This document shows, one piece after another, positions 50,827 through 62,512 of a DNA stretch of 64,000 nt (the first letter of the stretch is position 1; every line of letters begins with the position of its first letter). The translations under genes were made by a program, and so were the position numbers. Location: positions 2,666,001 to 2,730,000 of the forward strand of contig NZ_BHGK01000001.1 of assembly GCF_003574295.1 (NCBI RefSeq). The letters run 5' to 3'. The stretch is from Mediterraneibacter butyricigenes. Its GTDB lineage: Bacteria > Bacillota > Clostridia > Lachnospirales > Lachnospiraceae. The notes beneath the pieces were generated by a model. That model was not told where the DNA came from and did not search any database. It was given only the letters and a program-made list of their open reading frames with translations.

Positions 50827-51873
50827 ATGATAAGAGAAGAAGGCTTAAATGAACGAAAACTGGTTATTTTAAAAGCAATCATCCAGAACTATCTGGAGAC
50901 AGGAGAACCGGTAGGCTCCAGAACCCTTTCCAAATATACAGATCTGAATGTCAGCGCAGCAACGATCCGAAATGAGATGTCGGATCTGGAAGAGATGGGT
51001 TACATTATTCAGCCCCATACTTCCGCAGGAAGAGTTCCTTCCGATAAGGGCTATCGACTTTATGTAGATATGCTGATGGAGGAAAAAGAACAGGAACTCA
51101 CCGATATGCGAGAGGAACTTCTGCAGAAGTCCGAAAAGACAGATCAGATCCTGAAACAGGCCGCGAAAGTATTGGCCAACAGTACCAATTATGCGACCAT
51201 GATTTCGTCTCCGATCAACAATCGGAACACATTAAAGTTCATCCAGCTCTCTCAGGTAGATGAGACGCAGTTGGTGGCAGTCATCGTGATGGGCGGCAAT
51301 GTGATCAAGAACAAGATCATTGATGTGGAAGAAGAACTGGGAAATGAAACACTTCTGAAGCTGAATATGCTGCTGAACACCAGTCTCAACGGAATGTCGA
51401 TCGATCAGATCAATCTGGGTCTGATTGCTGCATTAAAGGAACAGGCCGGAATCCACCGCAAGGTGATCAGCGATGTGCTGGATGCAGTAGCAGAGATCAT
51501 TCACATTGAAGATGATATGGAGATTTACACCAGCGGTGCAACCAACATTTTCAAGTATCCGGAGCTCAGTGATTCCAAGAGCGCACAGGAGATTCTGGGA
51601 GCGTTCGAGGAAAAGCAGCAGCTGGCAGAACTGGTGACTCAGACCTTATCCAGTGAGGAGAACACAGGAATCCAGGTATATATAGGAGAAGAAGCTCCGG
51701 TAAAGACCATGAAGGACTGCAGTGTGGTAACAGCCACTTACGAACTGGGAGACGGAATGAAAGGAACCATCGGAATCATCGGTCCGAAGCGTATGGATTA
51801 TGAACATGTAATGAAGACGCTGAAAAAGCTTCAGACGGAGTTGGATTCCATGTATGGAAAGAATGATGAATGA
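50827..51873 (+). CDS. hrcA: Heat-inducible transcription repressor HrcA
   Basis: HrcA represses heat-shock operons by binding CIRCE and needs the GroE chaperonin to fold, which makes it the thermosensor of the circuit. The 348-residue protein has an N-terminal winged helix (RKLVILKAIIQNYLETGEPV, SAATIRNEMSDLEEMGYI, QPHTSAGRVPSDKGYRLYVD) and the HrcA effector domain ending in GIIGPKRMDYEHVMKTL. ATG 50827 is preceded by AGGAGGTG; GTG 50821 lies inside that site. It is the first gene of hrcA-grpE-dnaK-dnaJ and controls itself. Confidence 0.98.
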   Translation: MIREEGLNERKLVILKAIIQNYLETGEPVGSRTLSKYTDLNVSAATIRNEMSDLEEMGYIIQPHTSAGRVPSDKGYRLYVDMLMEEKEQELTDMREELLQKSEKTDQILKQAAKVLANSTNYATMISSPINNRNTLKFIQLSQVDETQLVAVIVMGGNVIKNKIIDVEEELGNETLLKLNMLLNTSLNGMSIDQINLGLIAALKEQAGIHRKVISDVLDAVAEIIHIEDDMEIYTSGATNIFKYPELSDSKSAQEILGAFEEKQQLAELVTQTLSSEENTGIQVYIGEEAPVKTMKDCSVVTATYELGDGMKGTIGIIGPKRMDYEHVMKTLKKLQTELDSMYGKNDE

Positions 51874-51895
51874 GAAGAATGGAAGGTGAGAAACC

Positions 51896-52555
51896 GTGAG
51901 TGAACATAAAAGTCAGGAAGAGATGGTAAAGGATGCGGTAGAGGAGGCAAAAGCCAAAGTCGCAGAGGAACAGACTGAAGAAGTGCAGACGGAAGAGAAT
52001 CCGGAAACAGTAACTGAGGAAGAAGCTGAGACAGCATCTCAGGAAGAAACAGGCGGAGAAGCAAAGGAGCCGGCAAAAGAAGGTTCCAAAAAGTTTTTCG
52101 GCAAGAAGAATAAGAAAGATAAAAAGGACGAGAAGATTGAAGAACTGACAGATCGTCTGACCAGACAGATGGCAGAGTTTGATAACTTCCGGAAACGTTC
52201 CGAAAAAGAAAAATCTCAGATGTATGAGATCGGAGCAAAAGATGTGATCGAGAAGATCCTTCCGGTGGTTGATAATTTTGAACGAGGGCTTCAGGGACTG
52301 ACAGAAGAAGAAAAGGCTGATCCGTTCGTAGAAGGAGTCGATAAGATTTATAAACAGTTGATGACCACGTTAGAAGGAATCGGAGTAAAGCCGATCGAAG
52401 CAGTTGGTCAGGAATTCGATCCGGATTTCCATAATGCAGTAATGCATGTGGAGGATGAAGCGTTTGGTGAAAATACCATCGCAGAAGAATTCCAGAAAGG
52501 TTACACGTACCGCGACAGTGTGGTTCGCCACAGTATGGTAAAAGTCGCAAACTAA
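51896..52555 (+). CDS. grpE: Nucleotide exchange factor GrpE
   Basis: GrpE releases ADP from DnaK. The 219-residue protein has a long acidic, Glu-rich N-terminal extension with a Lys-rich patch (residues 1-80), a coiled coil (ELTDRLTRQMAEFDNFRKRS, around 84-103), and the C-terminal beta domain with the signature GVKPIEAVGQEFDPDFHNAV and VLRKGY-like FQKGYTYRDSVVRHSMVKVA. It starts at GTG 51896, 23 bases after hrcA, with GGAAGGTGAG upstream. Confidence 0.97.
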   Translation: MSEHKSQEEMVKDAVEEAKAKVAEEQTEEVQTEENPETVTEEEAETASQEETGGEAKEPAKEGSKKFFGKKNKKDKKDEKIEELTDRLTRQMAEFDNFRKRSEKEKSQMYEIGAKDVIEKILPVVDNFERGLQGLTEEEKADPFVEGVDKIYKQLMTTLEGIGVKPIEAVGQEFDPDFHNAVMHVEDEAFGENTIAEEFQKGYTYRDSVVRHSMVKVAN

Positions 52556-52617
52556 TACGGTGTTTCATCCGGGCAATCCCGGAGTTCAAACATAAACATA
52601 AATAAGCAATTAAGTGA

Positions 52618-54513
<1,896 letters not shown>

Positions 54514-54528
54514 TACAGGTAGAGAGTT

Positions 54529-55725
54529 ATGGCAGAGTCAAAAAGAGATTATTATGAAGTGCTTGGTGTCAGCCGCGATGCTGATGACGCCACACTGAAA
54601 AAAGCATATCGAAAATTGGCAAAGAAGTATCACCCGGATATGAATCCGGGTGATGCTGAAGCTGAAAAGAAGTTTAAAGAAGCTTCCGAAGCATATGCAG
54701 TGTTAAGTGATGCCGAGAAACGGCGTCAGTATGATCAGTTTGGTCATGCGGCATTTGAAAATGGAGCCGGCGGAGCAGGTGGCTTTGGTGGATTCGATTT
54801 TAACGGAGCGGATTTCAGCGACATTTTCGGAGATATATTTGGAGATCTCTTTGGAGGCGGAGGTGCCAGAAGAGGCGGTCGTGCAAGCAACGGGCCGATG
54901 AAGGGTGCAAACGTAAGAAAGAGTGTGCGTATCACATTTGAGGAAGCAGTCTTCGGATGTGAAAAAGAGTTGGATGTGGTTCTGAAGGATCCGTGTCCGA
55001 CCTGCAACGGAACCGGTGCCAAGCCGGGAACTTCGCCGGAGACCTGTCCGAAATGTGGCGGTAAAGGTCAGGTAGTCTATACTTCACAGTCTTTCTTTGG
55101 TACGGTACAAAACGTACAGACTTGTCCAAACTGTGCGGGCAGTGGTAAGGTGATCAAAGATAAGTGTACTTCCTGCAGCGGAACAGGATATGTTTCCAGC
55201 AAGAAGAAGATCCAGGTATCAATTCCGGCAGGTATTGACAACGGTCAGTGTGTCAGAATCCGTGAAAAAGGAGAGCCAGGAGTCAACGGTGGTCCGAGAG
55301 GGGATCTGCTGGTCGAGGTAAATGTATCCCGCCATCCGATCTTCCAGAGACAGGATATGCATATTTTCTCTGTTGCACCGATTTCCTTTGCGCAGGCTGC
55401 GCTGGGCGGTGACGTGAGAATCAAGACCGTGGACGGAGATGTGATTTATACTGTGAAACCGGGTACCAAGACGGATACCAAAGTCCGTTTGAAGGGCAAA
55501 GGTGTTCCGTCTCTGAGAAATAAGCAGGTACGTGGAGATCATTACGTAACACTGGTGATCCAGACGCCAGAGAAACTAAGCCCGGAAGCAAAAGAAGCAT
55601 TGAAGAAATTCGATGAACTTTCAGGAAATACACTGAACCAGGAAATAAAAACAGAGGAAGACAAACCGGCGCATAAGAAGAAGCGTGGGTTTATGGAAAA
55701 AATGAAAGAGGCATTTGACGAGTAA
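54529..55725 (+). CDS. dnaJ: Chaperone protein DnaJ (Hsp40, type A)
   Basis: DnaJ delivers clients to DnaK and stimulates its ATPase. The 398-residue protein has a J domain ([23 protein letters not shown] in KYHPDMNPG at residue about 36), a Gly/Phe-rich region ([20 protein letters not shown]), four zinc-binding repeats ([32 protein letters not shown]; around 163-225) and C-terminal client-binding domains. The terminator stem begins within its last codons (55702-55750). Confidence 0.98.
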   Translation: MAESKRDYYEVLGVSRDADDATLKKAYRKLAKKYHPDMNPGDAEAEKKFKEASEAYAVLSDAEKRRQYDQFGHAAFENGAGGAGGFGGFDFNGADFSDIFGDIFGDLFGGGGARRGGRASNGPMKGANVRKSVRITFEEAVFGCEKELDVVLKDPCPTCNGTGAKPGTSPETCPKCGGKGQVVYTSQSFFGTVQNVQTCPNCAGSGKVIKDKCTSCSGTGYVSSKKKIQVSIPAGIDNGQCVRIREKGEPGVNGGPRGDLLVEVNVSRHPIFQRQDMHIFSVAPISFAQAALGGDVRIKTVDGDVIYTVKPGTKTDTKVRLKGKGVPSLRNKQVRGDHYVTLVIQTPEKLSPEAKEALKKFDELSGNTLNQEIKTEEDKPAHKKKRGFMEKMKEAFDE

Positions 55726-55750
55726 TCGTCAGAGGCCTCTTTCATTTTTT
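55702..55750. terminator. Bidirectional terminator overlapping the dnaJ 3' end
   Basis: ATGAAAGAGGC pairs with GCCTCTTTCAT, extended inward by TGACGA/TCGTCA around the stop codon. T tracts flank it on both strands, so it serves dnaJ and the convergent response-regulator gene. Confidence 0.88.
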
Positions 55751-55760
55751 CTGGAGTTTT

Positions 55761-56381
55761 CTAGCTGTGTTTGTAATAAAACACAGCGACTTGTGTACGG
55801 TCCCGCAGATGGAGTTTATCCAGTATTGAAGAAAGATAGTTACGGACAGTGCCTTCGCTTAAAAATAAAGCGGAGGCTATTTCTTTATTGCTGAGTCCTT
55901 CGGCAATCAGGCGGATGATCTCCAGTTCACGGTCGTTGATATCCAGGGAGTGATAATCGAAGCTTTCTTTTTGTTGCATCAGGCTTGGGATTCGGGAAAT
56001 GATTTCATTTCCGAAGACGGTCTGCCCGGAAGCAACGGCCTCCAATGCTGGAACGATGGTGGCATAATCCTGCTTTAGAAGATACCCTTTGGCACCTAAG
56101 AGCAGTGCCTTGATAATATATTCGTCATCAGAAAAAGTGGTCAGCAACAGGATTTTGGCATCCGGATATTCCTGTAGAATCTGTTCAGAAGCAGTCAGTC
56201 CGTCCATTTCTTCCATTCGAATATCCATCAGCAAAATGTCCGGCCGATGCCGGCGGTAAAGGGATACGGCTTCCTTTCCGTTGGAACCGCTGGCTAGAAC
56301 CGTGATATTGGGATTGGCCTCTAAAAGGATTTTCAAAGCACCTGTAACAAAAGGATCATCATCTATGATAATAAGGTTCAT
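55761..56381 (-). CDS. NarL/FixJ-family response regulator
   Basis: This 206-residue response regulator has a receiver domain with acidic pocket DDD, Asp53 in LLMDIRMEEMDG and Lys in GYLLKQD. A LuxR-type helix-turn-helix ends it (LNDRELEIIRLIAEGLSNKEIA pattern, then LFLSEGTVRNYLSSILDKL). Two adjacent ATGs (56384, 56381) follow AGGAGG; the second has better spacing. It pairs with the kinase gene just upstream on the same strand, 113 bases away. By analogy with LiaR, DesR or BceR-like systems it probably controls the divergent ABC exporter, responding to membrane or envelope stress. Confidence 0.95.
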   Translation of the reverse strand: MNLIIIDDDPFVTGALKILLEANPNITVLASGSNGKEAVSLYRRHRPDILLMDIRMEEMDGLTASEQILQEYPDAKILLLTTFSDDEYIIKALLLGAKGYLLKQDYATIVPALEAVASGQTVFGNEIISRIPSLMQQKESFDYHSLDINDRELEIIRLIAEGLSNKEIASALFLSEGTVRNYLSSILDKLHLRDRTQVAVFYYKHS

Positions 56382-56494
56382 CATTAACCTCCTGATATAA
56401 GTTATTTGGCAGATATTGTGTTGAATTATGCAATTATACAATGGCAGTGGACGATGCCTTGTTCTGTCATTGAAATAGATTCATTGCTTTAAAA

Positions 56495-57652
56495 TTATGG
56501 ATTTTCCTTGGGGATCATAACGAAAATATGAAAGCCCTTGTCTGTGGTGATTTGCAGAGTGCCGTTCAGCGCCTCTGTCCGTTCCCGGATATTCGTCAGC
56601 CCGATTCCGGATCCGCTTCCTGATGTTGTGGAGTTGATGGTTTCAGGCGTTCCGTTATCTGAGATTTTTAATTGGTAGAATCCGGGGTGTTCGATGCAGG
56701 ATATGGATACCTGGGTTGCATGACTGTGCCGGATAATGTTGGAAAGCGCTTCTTTTACGATACCGATAAAGCAGTATTTCAATTTCGGAGGAATTGCCCG
56801 TGACATTTCATATTGAAAGGAGACGGGACAAAACTGAAACTGATCCAGCAGAAGCTTCAGGGAATGTTCCAGATCTTCGGCCTCCTCGTGGAGATCATGG
56901 ACACTGTTTCGGATGCTGTTCATTGCCTGATTTAAAGACTGATCCAGAACATCTAAAGAGGAGGAAAGCTCCGGAGACTGGTTCACGGTTTTCAGGGCGC
57001 CAACCATCAGGATGGAACGGGAGAGAACATGACCGACATTGTCATGGATTTCCCGTGCTATCCGGTTACGTTCTTTCAAGGTAGCGTTGTAGATTTCATA
57101 GTCCTGCTTTTCCAGAATCGCCTGATTGCGCTGGTGGAGAAGCAGATTTCGCTCAGTTTCCGTATCTCTGGTGGTACGGTAGAGAGTCTGCAAAGCCTCG
57201 TAACGCCGGAAAAATAAAGCGAGAAGAAAGCCTAAGAAAATCCCGAACAAAAGATAGAAAACCAGAGAACCGGATAAAGACTGTAAGGTCTGTGAAGACT
57301 GCACAGAACGCAAACCCGGTAAAGACTGCGAAGATGATGTGAACAAAAATCCAAAGATCAGATATCGCAGAAAAGCCGGAAGGAATGCGCAAAGATAAAT
57401 ATAATTTAAATGGTAGAAGCCGATACATAAAACGGCTGGTATCCAGAGAAAAAAGTTCGGAAAAAACAAACAGAGTCCGGCAAAGAAGATTCCGGCTACG
57501 GTCACTGCTCTGGAAGAATCCGAAAAAACGGAAAGAGACAGAAGACAGAAGGTGCAGAGAAATGCTGCTACAAAAGAAACGTCGATCGGTACAAAACTCA
57601 GCGAAAAGAAGCAGTATAAAGTTAAAATAGCATACTCTGCCGGATGACGCAT
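56495..57652 (-). CDS. Membrane histidine kinase, HisKA_3 (DesK/LiaS-like)
   Basis: This 385-residue sensor kinase has five to six transmembrane helices in the first 150 residues and almost no extracellular domain, so it likely senses events in the membrane or through the exporter. A coiled-coil linker (about 155-190) leads to HisKA_3 with His203 in EIHDNVGHVLSRSI, then an ATPase domain (IVKEALSNIIRHSHAT, SGSGIGLTNIRERTEALNG). ATG 57652 follows AAAGGAGAAG; a start at 57691 has no such site. It is divergent from an ABC exporter operon; the 305-base gap contains a palindrome and direct repeats. Confidence 0.93.
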   Translation of the reverse strand: MRHPAEYAILTLYCFFSLSFVPIDVSFVAAFLCTFCLLSLSVFSDSSRAVTVAGIFFAGLCLFFPNFFLWIPAVLCIGFYHLNYIYLCAFLPAFLRYLIFGFLFTSSSQSLPGLRSVQSSQTLQSLSGSLVFYLLFGIFLGFLLALFFRRYEALQTLYRTTRDTETERNLLLHQRNQAILEKQDYEIYNATLKERNRIAREIHDNVGHVLSRSILMVGALKTVNQSPELSSSLDVLDQSLNQAMNSIRNSVHDLHEEAEDLEHSLKLLLDQFQFCPVSFQYEMSRAIPPKLKYCFIGIVKEALSNIIRHSHATQVSISCIEHPGFYQLKISDNGTPETINSTTSGSGSGIGLTNIRERTEALNGTLQITTDKGFHIFVMIPKENP

Positions 57653-57957
57653 CGACTTCTCCTTTCTTTTGAATGACAGATGACGAATCATCTTACAGTC
57701 AGTTGGACTCTATGTTTGATATACGATTTCCTGTGGTTTCATTATATATAGAATCCGGGGAAAAGAAAAGTGACAATTGTCATATGGAAAAGTGACAGGA
57801 TGCACTGGTTCAAACCGAAAAAATTTTTTATACTGTAAGAGAAAAATGAATGAAAAGGCTTAAGGTTTCTGAACAAAGCTATATGGAAGAAGGAACTTGA
57901 AAGAAAAATTGAATTGAAAGAGAAAACAGGAAAATCGAAAGAAATGGGGGATAAAGG
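57653..57957. promoter_or_regulatory. Divergent control region with palindrome and AAAGTGACA repeats
   Basis: TGACAATTGTCA (57771-57782) is a perfect 12-bp palindrome, and AAAAGTGACA occurs at 57767-57776 and again at 57788-57797, 21 bp apart (two helical turns). These are good candidates for binding by the NarL-type regulator. The rest of this gap is A-rich and shows no gene. Confidence 0.5.
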
Positions 57958-58893
57958 ATGAAGATTGTGGAAATAGAAAATCTGGTAAAAAGATATGGAG
58001 ATCTGGTGGCGTTGGATCATTTGAATCTGTCCATCGAGGAAGGGGAGGTCTTTGGGCTTCTGGGACCGAACGGAAGTGGGAAAACGACGGCGATCAACTG
58101 TATGTTGTCACTCCTGAAATATGATAAGGGCGAGATCCGGTTATTCGGAGAAAAAATGGAACCGGATCGCTATGATCTGAAACGTCAGATCGGGATCGTG
58201 CTTCAGAATGTGGCGGTGTTTGAAGAGTTGACCGTTTATGAAAATATTGATTATTTCTGTGGACTTTATGTAAAGGAAAAGAAGAAAAGACAGGAACTGG
58301 TCGAGGAAGCCATTCGTTTTGTGGGGCTGGAAGATTATCGGAAAATGCGGCCGAAGAAATTATCCGGGGGGTTACTTCGTCGGTTAAATATTGCCTGTGG
58401 GATCGCGCACAAGCCAAGACTGATCATCATGGATGAGCCGACGGTGGCGGTAGATCCTCAAAGCCGGAACAAGATTCTGGAAGGAATCAAAGAGCTGAAC
58501 CGACAGGGCTCCACGATTATTTATACCTCTCATTATATGGAAGAGGTGGAACAGATCTGCAGTCGGATCTCTATTATGGACCATGGAAGAAGTATTGCAC
58601 AGGGAACGAAAGAAGAACTGAAAGAGCTGATCCGTACAGGAGAGACCATTACCATCGAGGACGTTATACTGACGGCGGAACAGATTCGTGAAATGGAGAT
58701 ACAGCCTTATGTTCATGAGGTGGACTATAAAGAGCAGACGCTGACGGTACGATGCAGGAAGGGCAGCCAGAATCTGGTGAAGGTATTAAGTTTACTGGAA
58801 GAAGAGAAGGTTGGATTCGGAAGAGTGTATTCGGAATTGCCTACATTGAATGATGTGTTCCTGGAGATCACAGGAAAGCAACTGAGGGATTAG
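57958..58893 (+). CDS. ABC transporter ATP-binding protein (ABC-2 exporter)
   Basis: This 311-residue cytoplasmic ATPase powers the exporter formed with the two following permeases. Walker A is LLGPNGSGKTTAINCM (residues about 33-48), the signature is KLSGGLLRRLNIACGIAH, Walker B is LIIMDEPTVAVDP and the switch is IYTSHYMEE. The signature has LSGG-LLRRL in place of the common LSGGMKQRL. The C-terminal extension (230-311) is typical of drug- or lantibiotic-resistance ABC-2 ATPases. GGGGG lies about eight bases before the ATG. It is probably controlled by the divergent two-component system. Confidence 0.95.
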   Translation: MKIVEIENLVKRYGDLVALDHLNLSIEEGEVFGLLGPNGSGKTTAINCMLSLLKYDKGEIRLFGEKMEPDRYDLKRQIGIVLQNVAVFEELTVYENIDYFCGLYVKEKKKRQELVEEAIRFVGLEDYRKMRPKKLSGGLLRRLNIACGIAHKPRLIIMDEPTVAVDPQSRNKILEGIKELNRQGSTIIYTSHYMEEVEQICSRISIMDHGRSIAQGTKEELKELIRTGETITIEDVILTAEQIREMEIQPYVHEVDYKEQTLTVRCRKGSQNLVKVLSLLEEEKVGFGRVYSELPTLNDVFLEITGKQLRD

Positions 58894-58915
58894 GAGAGAA
58901 TCTGGGAGGAAGAAC

Positions 58916-60100
58916 ATGTTACATTTGTTAAAATATCATTTGAAAATCAATCTGAGAGATTTTAATGTGGTATTCTGGCCGCTGATTTTTCCGATCCTGT
59001 TGGGCACCTTATTTTATTTTTCCTTCGGAACGATGAAGGAAGCGGATTTTGAGATCGTGCCTGTTGCCGTGGTAAATGAATCCGATCCAGATAACGGGCA
59101 ATCGGATGAAGCTTGGTTAAAGAATCTGCAAAATGAAATCGGTGGAATGCAAAACGGAATCTTTGTACAATATCTGCGGGAACTGGATGGCAAACTGATC
59201 CGGGTAGAAGAACTGTCTGAAGAACAGGCAAAGAAAAAACTGAAAGAGCAGGAAGTGTCAGGCATCTATCTTTGCAAAGAAGGAGAGGACGCAGTTCTGG
59301 AAGTAAACGGGAGCGGAATGAAAGAAAGTATTCTGGAAGCAGTGCTCAATACGTATCTGGAGCAGAAAGATGCTTTTGTGGAGATAGCAACGACGCACCC
59401 GGAAGGATTGCAGGCAGCCGTTTCACAGATGCAGGATTATCAGGATCTGATCCAGGACGTTTCTCTTGGCGGAAAAACGACGGATGGAAATGTGCAGTTC
59501 TTTTATGCGCTGATCGCCATGGCATGTTTTTACGGTGGATTTATCGGATTCGGCACGGCAATCCGCCTGCAGGCAAATATTTCGGCGCTGGGAGCAAGAA
59601 GATGTGTGACGCCGACTCATAAGTTGAAAGTGATTCTTTCGGAATTTGTGGTTGCTTTTGTGATCCATCTTGTGAATGTGCTGATCCTTTTGTTCTATTT
59701 AAAAGAAATCCTGCGGCTGCAATTTGCCGGAGATATGCGGGAAATGCTGCTGATCCTGATCATCGGAAGTATGATCGGAGTGGCATTTGGCATCTGGATC
59801 GGAAGTGTAGGTAAACTTGGAGAAGGAAGTAAGATCGGAATATTGATCGGATTTTCTATGATCTGTTGTTTCCTGGCAGGACTGATGGTTTCAGGGATGA
59901 AAGATCTGATCGAGAAGCATTGTCCGATCATCAACCGGCTCAATCCGGCGGCGGTGATCTCGGATGCGCTTTACTGTGTCAATGTCTATGAAGATCAGGC
60001 AAGGCTGCATCAGGACATGGGAATCTTACTTGTCATGTGTGCAGTACTGACAGTGACGGCTTATCTTATGGTCAGGAGGGAACGTTATGACAGTATTTAA
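58916..60100 (+). CDS. ABC-2 type permease, first of two
   Basis: This 394-residue membrane protein has one N-terminal helix (about 20-40), a large extracytoplasmic domain of about 160 residues, then five to six helices, the ABC2_membrane_3/YhgE-like layout. The region GGFIGFGTAIRLQANISALGARR (around 206-228) and SKIGILIGFSMICCFLAGLMVSG (around 303-325) are typical of ABC-2 exporters. It works with the ATPase before it and the permease after it. The ATG follows GGGAGGAAG; it overlaps the next gene by 14 bases. Confidence 0.9.
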   Translation: MLHLLKYHLKINLRDFNVVFWPLIFPILLGTLFYFSFGTMKEADFEIVPVAVVNESDPDNGQSDEAWLKNLQNEIGGMQNGIFVQYLRELDGKLIRVEELSEEQAKKKLKEQEVSGIYLCKEGEDAVLEVNGSGMKESILEAVLNTYLEQKDAFVEIATTHPEGLQAAVSQMQDYQDLIQDVSLGGKTTDGNVQFFYALIAMACFYGGFIGFGTAIRLQANISALGARRCVTPTHKLKVILSEFVVAFVIHLVNVLILLFYLKEILRLQFAGDMREMLLILIIGSMIGVAFGIWIGSVGKLGEGSKIGILIGFSMICCFLAGLMVSGMKDLIEKHCPIINRLNPAAVISDALYCVNVYEDQARLHQDMGILLVMCAVLTVTAYLMVRRERYDSI

Positions 60101-61241
60101 AGGATATTTAAAAATTGCATGGAAGAACCGGTTCCTGATCTTCCTGTACCTGGGAATTTTTTTCGGAATCGTCTTGATGATGCAAAAGAGTGCTAAAGAT
60201 TCCGGCGGTGAGCTGTACCAGACAGAAGGGTTGAATCTGGCGGTGGTAGATGAAGATCACGGTGCATATGCCAAAAGTCTGATCCATTATCTGGAACAGA
60301 GACATCAGGTGCAGGAAATGGCTCCGGACAAGGAAAAACTTCAGGAAAATCTTTTCTATGAAAATGTGGATTATATTCTCTGGATCCCGGAAAATTTTGC
60401 ACAGAACTGTATTGAGGGGCAGGAGAAACTTTCGGTAACAAAAAGACCGGGGTCTTATACCGGATCTTATGTGGATCAGCAGGTCAACCAGTTCTTGAAT
60501 CAGGCAAAATTGTATCAGAGTGCAGGATTTTCAGAAGAGGAGATCCTGAAAGAACTTCAGAAAGATTCTCCGAAAGCCAAAGTTCAGGTGTTGGACCGGC
60601 AGTATAAGACCGCGAAAGAAAACGGGATTTATTACTATTTTCAGTATATACCTTATCTGTTTCTGGTGATTTCCTGTTATATCCTGGGAAATTTGAGAAT
60701 GTCTTTTCGAAAAGGAGATCTGCCCAAAAGGCTGGCAGCTTCGGCTGTGAGTGCCAGAAGACAGTCGTTGGAAAGTATCGGAGCAGTTCTGGTGATGGGG
60801 ATCGTTCTGTGGACAATCTGTATCGGAGCGGCTTTTGTGATCTATGGGGAAAAGATGGAGACGATTCGAAGTCTGATTCCGTATTATCTGTTGAATACGT
60901 TTTGTTTCTTGCTGGTTACGTTGATGCTGGCGTGGCTGGTAGGAGCACTGGTAAAAAGCAGTACCGCTTTAAACGGAGTTGCCAATCTGGTTTCTCTTGG
61001 CATGTGCTTTTTGTGTGGGATCTTCGTACCGATCGGGCTTCTGGCATCGGGCGTGCGGAAGATCGCACAATTTCTTCCGGCTTACTGGTACACAAGGGCA
61101 AATGAAATCCTGGGGAATACGCAGAGTCTGACCCAACATATGCGGGACGAACTTTTCCGGGCTTATGGAATGCAGATACTGTTTACGCTGGCATTTTTTT
61201 GTGCGGTTCTTTCTCTTGCAAAATGGAGACAAGAGTCCTGA
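60087..61241 (+). CDS. ABC-2 type permease, second of two
   Basis: This 384-residue permease has the same plan as the preceding gene: an N-terminal helix (about 15-31), an extracytoplasmic domain (about 40-185), then six helices. It shows the family-like LVKSSTALNGVANLVSLGMCFLCGIFVP (around 290-317) and LPAYWYTRANEILG near the C-terminus. The two permeases probably form a heterodimer. The substrate is unknown; such three-gene exporters near two-component systems often confer resistance to peptide antibiotics or export lipids. It overlaps the upstream gene by 14 bases. Confidence 0.9.
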   Translation: MTVFKGYLKIAWKNRFLIFLYLGIFFGIVLMMQKSAKDSGGELYQTEGLNLAVVDEDHGAYAKSLIHYLEQRHQVQEMAPDKEKLQENLFYENVDYILWIPENFAQNCIEGQEKLSVTKRPGSYTGSYVDQQVNQFLNQAKLYQSAGFSEEEILKELQKDSPKAKVQVLDRQYKTAKENGIYYYFQYIPYLFLVISCYILGNLRMSFRKGDLPKRLAASAVSARRQSLESIGAVLVMGIVLWTICIGAAFVIYGEKMETIRSLIPYYLLNTFCFLLVTLMLAWLVGALVKSSTALNGVANLVSLGMCFLCGIFVPIGLLASGVRKIAQFLPAYWYTRANEILGNTQSLTQHMRDELFRAYGMQILFTLAFFCAVLSLAKWRQES

Positions 61242-61245
61242 AATG

Positions 61246-61254
61246 TGTTATAAT
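61246..61254 (+). promoter_or_regulatory. Extended -10 promoter of the alcohol dehydrogenase gene
   Basis: TGTTATAAT (TGn plus TATAAT) lies about 43 bases before the ATG. A weak -35, GAGACA, lies 17 bases upstream of the -10. Confidence 0.6.
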
Positions 61255-61296
61255 CAAGCATAATCATTTGCACAGAAGGACAAGGAGGAACAACAG

Positions 61297-62505
61297 ATGA
61301 AAAATTTCAGACAATATACCCCTACGGAGATTTTGTTTGGAAAGGATACAGAAGACCTGACCGGTGAAGAAGTACGAAAATGGGGCGGCTCCCGAGTGCT
61401 GATCGTATTTGGCGGCGGAAGCGTGGTACGAAGCGGACTTCTGAAACGGGTAGAAGATACACTGGTAGCAGAAGGCATTGTTTACGAAGAGTTTGGCGGT
61501 GTCCACCCAAATCCGCTGATGAGTTTTGCCCAGAAGGGAGTGGAAGAAGCGATTTCTTTCGATGCGGATCTGATTCTGGCTGTAGGTGGCGGAAGTGCTA
61601 TTGATACGGCGAAAGCCATTGCCCACGGAGTGGCAAACCCGGAGGCGACGTTGGAAGAAATCTGGGATGGAAAGATTGCACTGAAGAAATCCTTGCCGGT
61701 AGGTGTGGTTCTGACACTGGCAGCAGCCGGAAGCGAAATGAGTAATTCCAGTGTACTGACCAATGAAAGAACTGGGAAGAAAAAGGGACTGGGAACAGAT
61801 CTGAACCGTCCGAGATTCGCGATCATGAATCCGGAACTGACATACACCATACCGAAATATCAACTGACCTGTGGGATCGTAGACATTATGATGCATACAC
61901 TGGATCGGTATTTTACACCGGTGGAAGGGAATCAGATGACAGATCGGATCGCAGAAAATCTGCTTCAGAATGTAATCGAAAATGGAAGGATCGCATTTAA
62001 GGATCAGACAGATTATGATGCAATGAGCGAGCTGATGTGGTGTTCCAGCCTTTCCCACAATGGGATCACGGGACTTGGCGGAACCAGAGAATTTGCAGTT
62101 CATAAGCTGGGCCATGAGCTGAGTGCGGCATATGATGTGGCACACGGTGCTTCTTTATCTGCCACCTGGGGAGCCTGGGCAAAATATGTCATGATGGCAA
62201 AACCGGAGCGATTTGCTCAGTATGCAAGAAAGGTATGGAACGTAGAAGAGACAGACGATATTGATGCAGCGATCGCCGGAATCGAGAAGACGGTCGAATA
62301 TTTTGCATCCCTGGATATGCCGGTTTGCCTGCCGGATCTGGAACAGCCGGGGGACAAAGGAAAGGTAGGCGTCTTGTCAGAAGAGGTCTTATATGAGCTG
62401 GCAGACCGGGTGACTGCAGGGGATACGATGAAGATTTCTACGCTTCAGCCGATGAACAGGGAAGATATTCTGAATATTTACCAGCTGGCCAACAAAGAAG
62501 CATGA
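61297..62505 (+). CDS. Iron-containing alcohol dehydrogenase (BdhA/YqhD-like)
   Basis: This 402-residue NAD(P)H-dependent dehydrogenase of the group III family reduces aldehydes to alcohols. The cofactor-binding parts are VLIVFGGGSVVRSGLL (around 31-46) and LILAVGGGSAIDTAKAIAHG (around 92-111). Metal ligands lie at Asp in CGIVDIMMHTLDRY (Asp/His, around 192-205) and at the His residues of KLGHELSAAYDVAHGASLSA (around 270-289). It resembles butanol dehydrogenase BdhA and YqhD, so broad aldehyde use is likely. It is monocistronic by position: its own promoter lies upstream and another precedes the next gene. Confidence 0.93.
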   Translation: MKNFRQYTPTEILFGKDTEDLTGEEVRKWGGSRVLIVFGGGSVVRSGLLKRVEDTLVAEGIVYEEFGGVHPNPLMSFAQKGVEEAISFDADLILAVGGGSAIDTAKAIAHGVANPEATLEEIWDGKIALKKSLPVGVVLTLAAAGSEMSNSSVLTNERTGKKKGLGTDLNRPRFAIMNPELTYTIPKYQLTCGIVDIMMHTLDRYFTPVEGNQMTDRIAENLLQNVIENGRIAFKDQTDYDAMSELMWCSSLSHNGITGLGGTREFAVHKLGHELSAAYDVAHGASLSATWGAWAKYVMMAKPERFAQYARKVWNVEETDDIDAAIAGIEKTVEYFASLDMPVCLPDLEQPGDKGKVGVLSEEVLYELADRVTAGDTMKISTLQPMNREDILNIYQLANKEA

Positions 62506-62512
62506 AAGTGGC

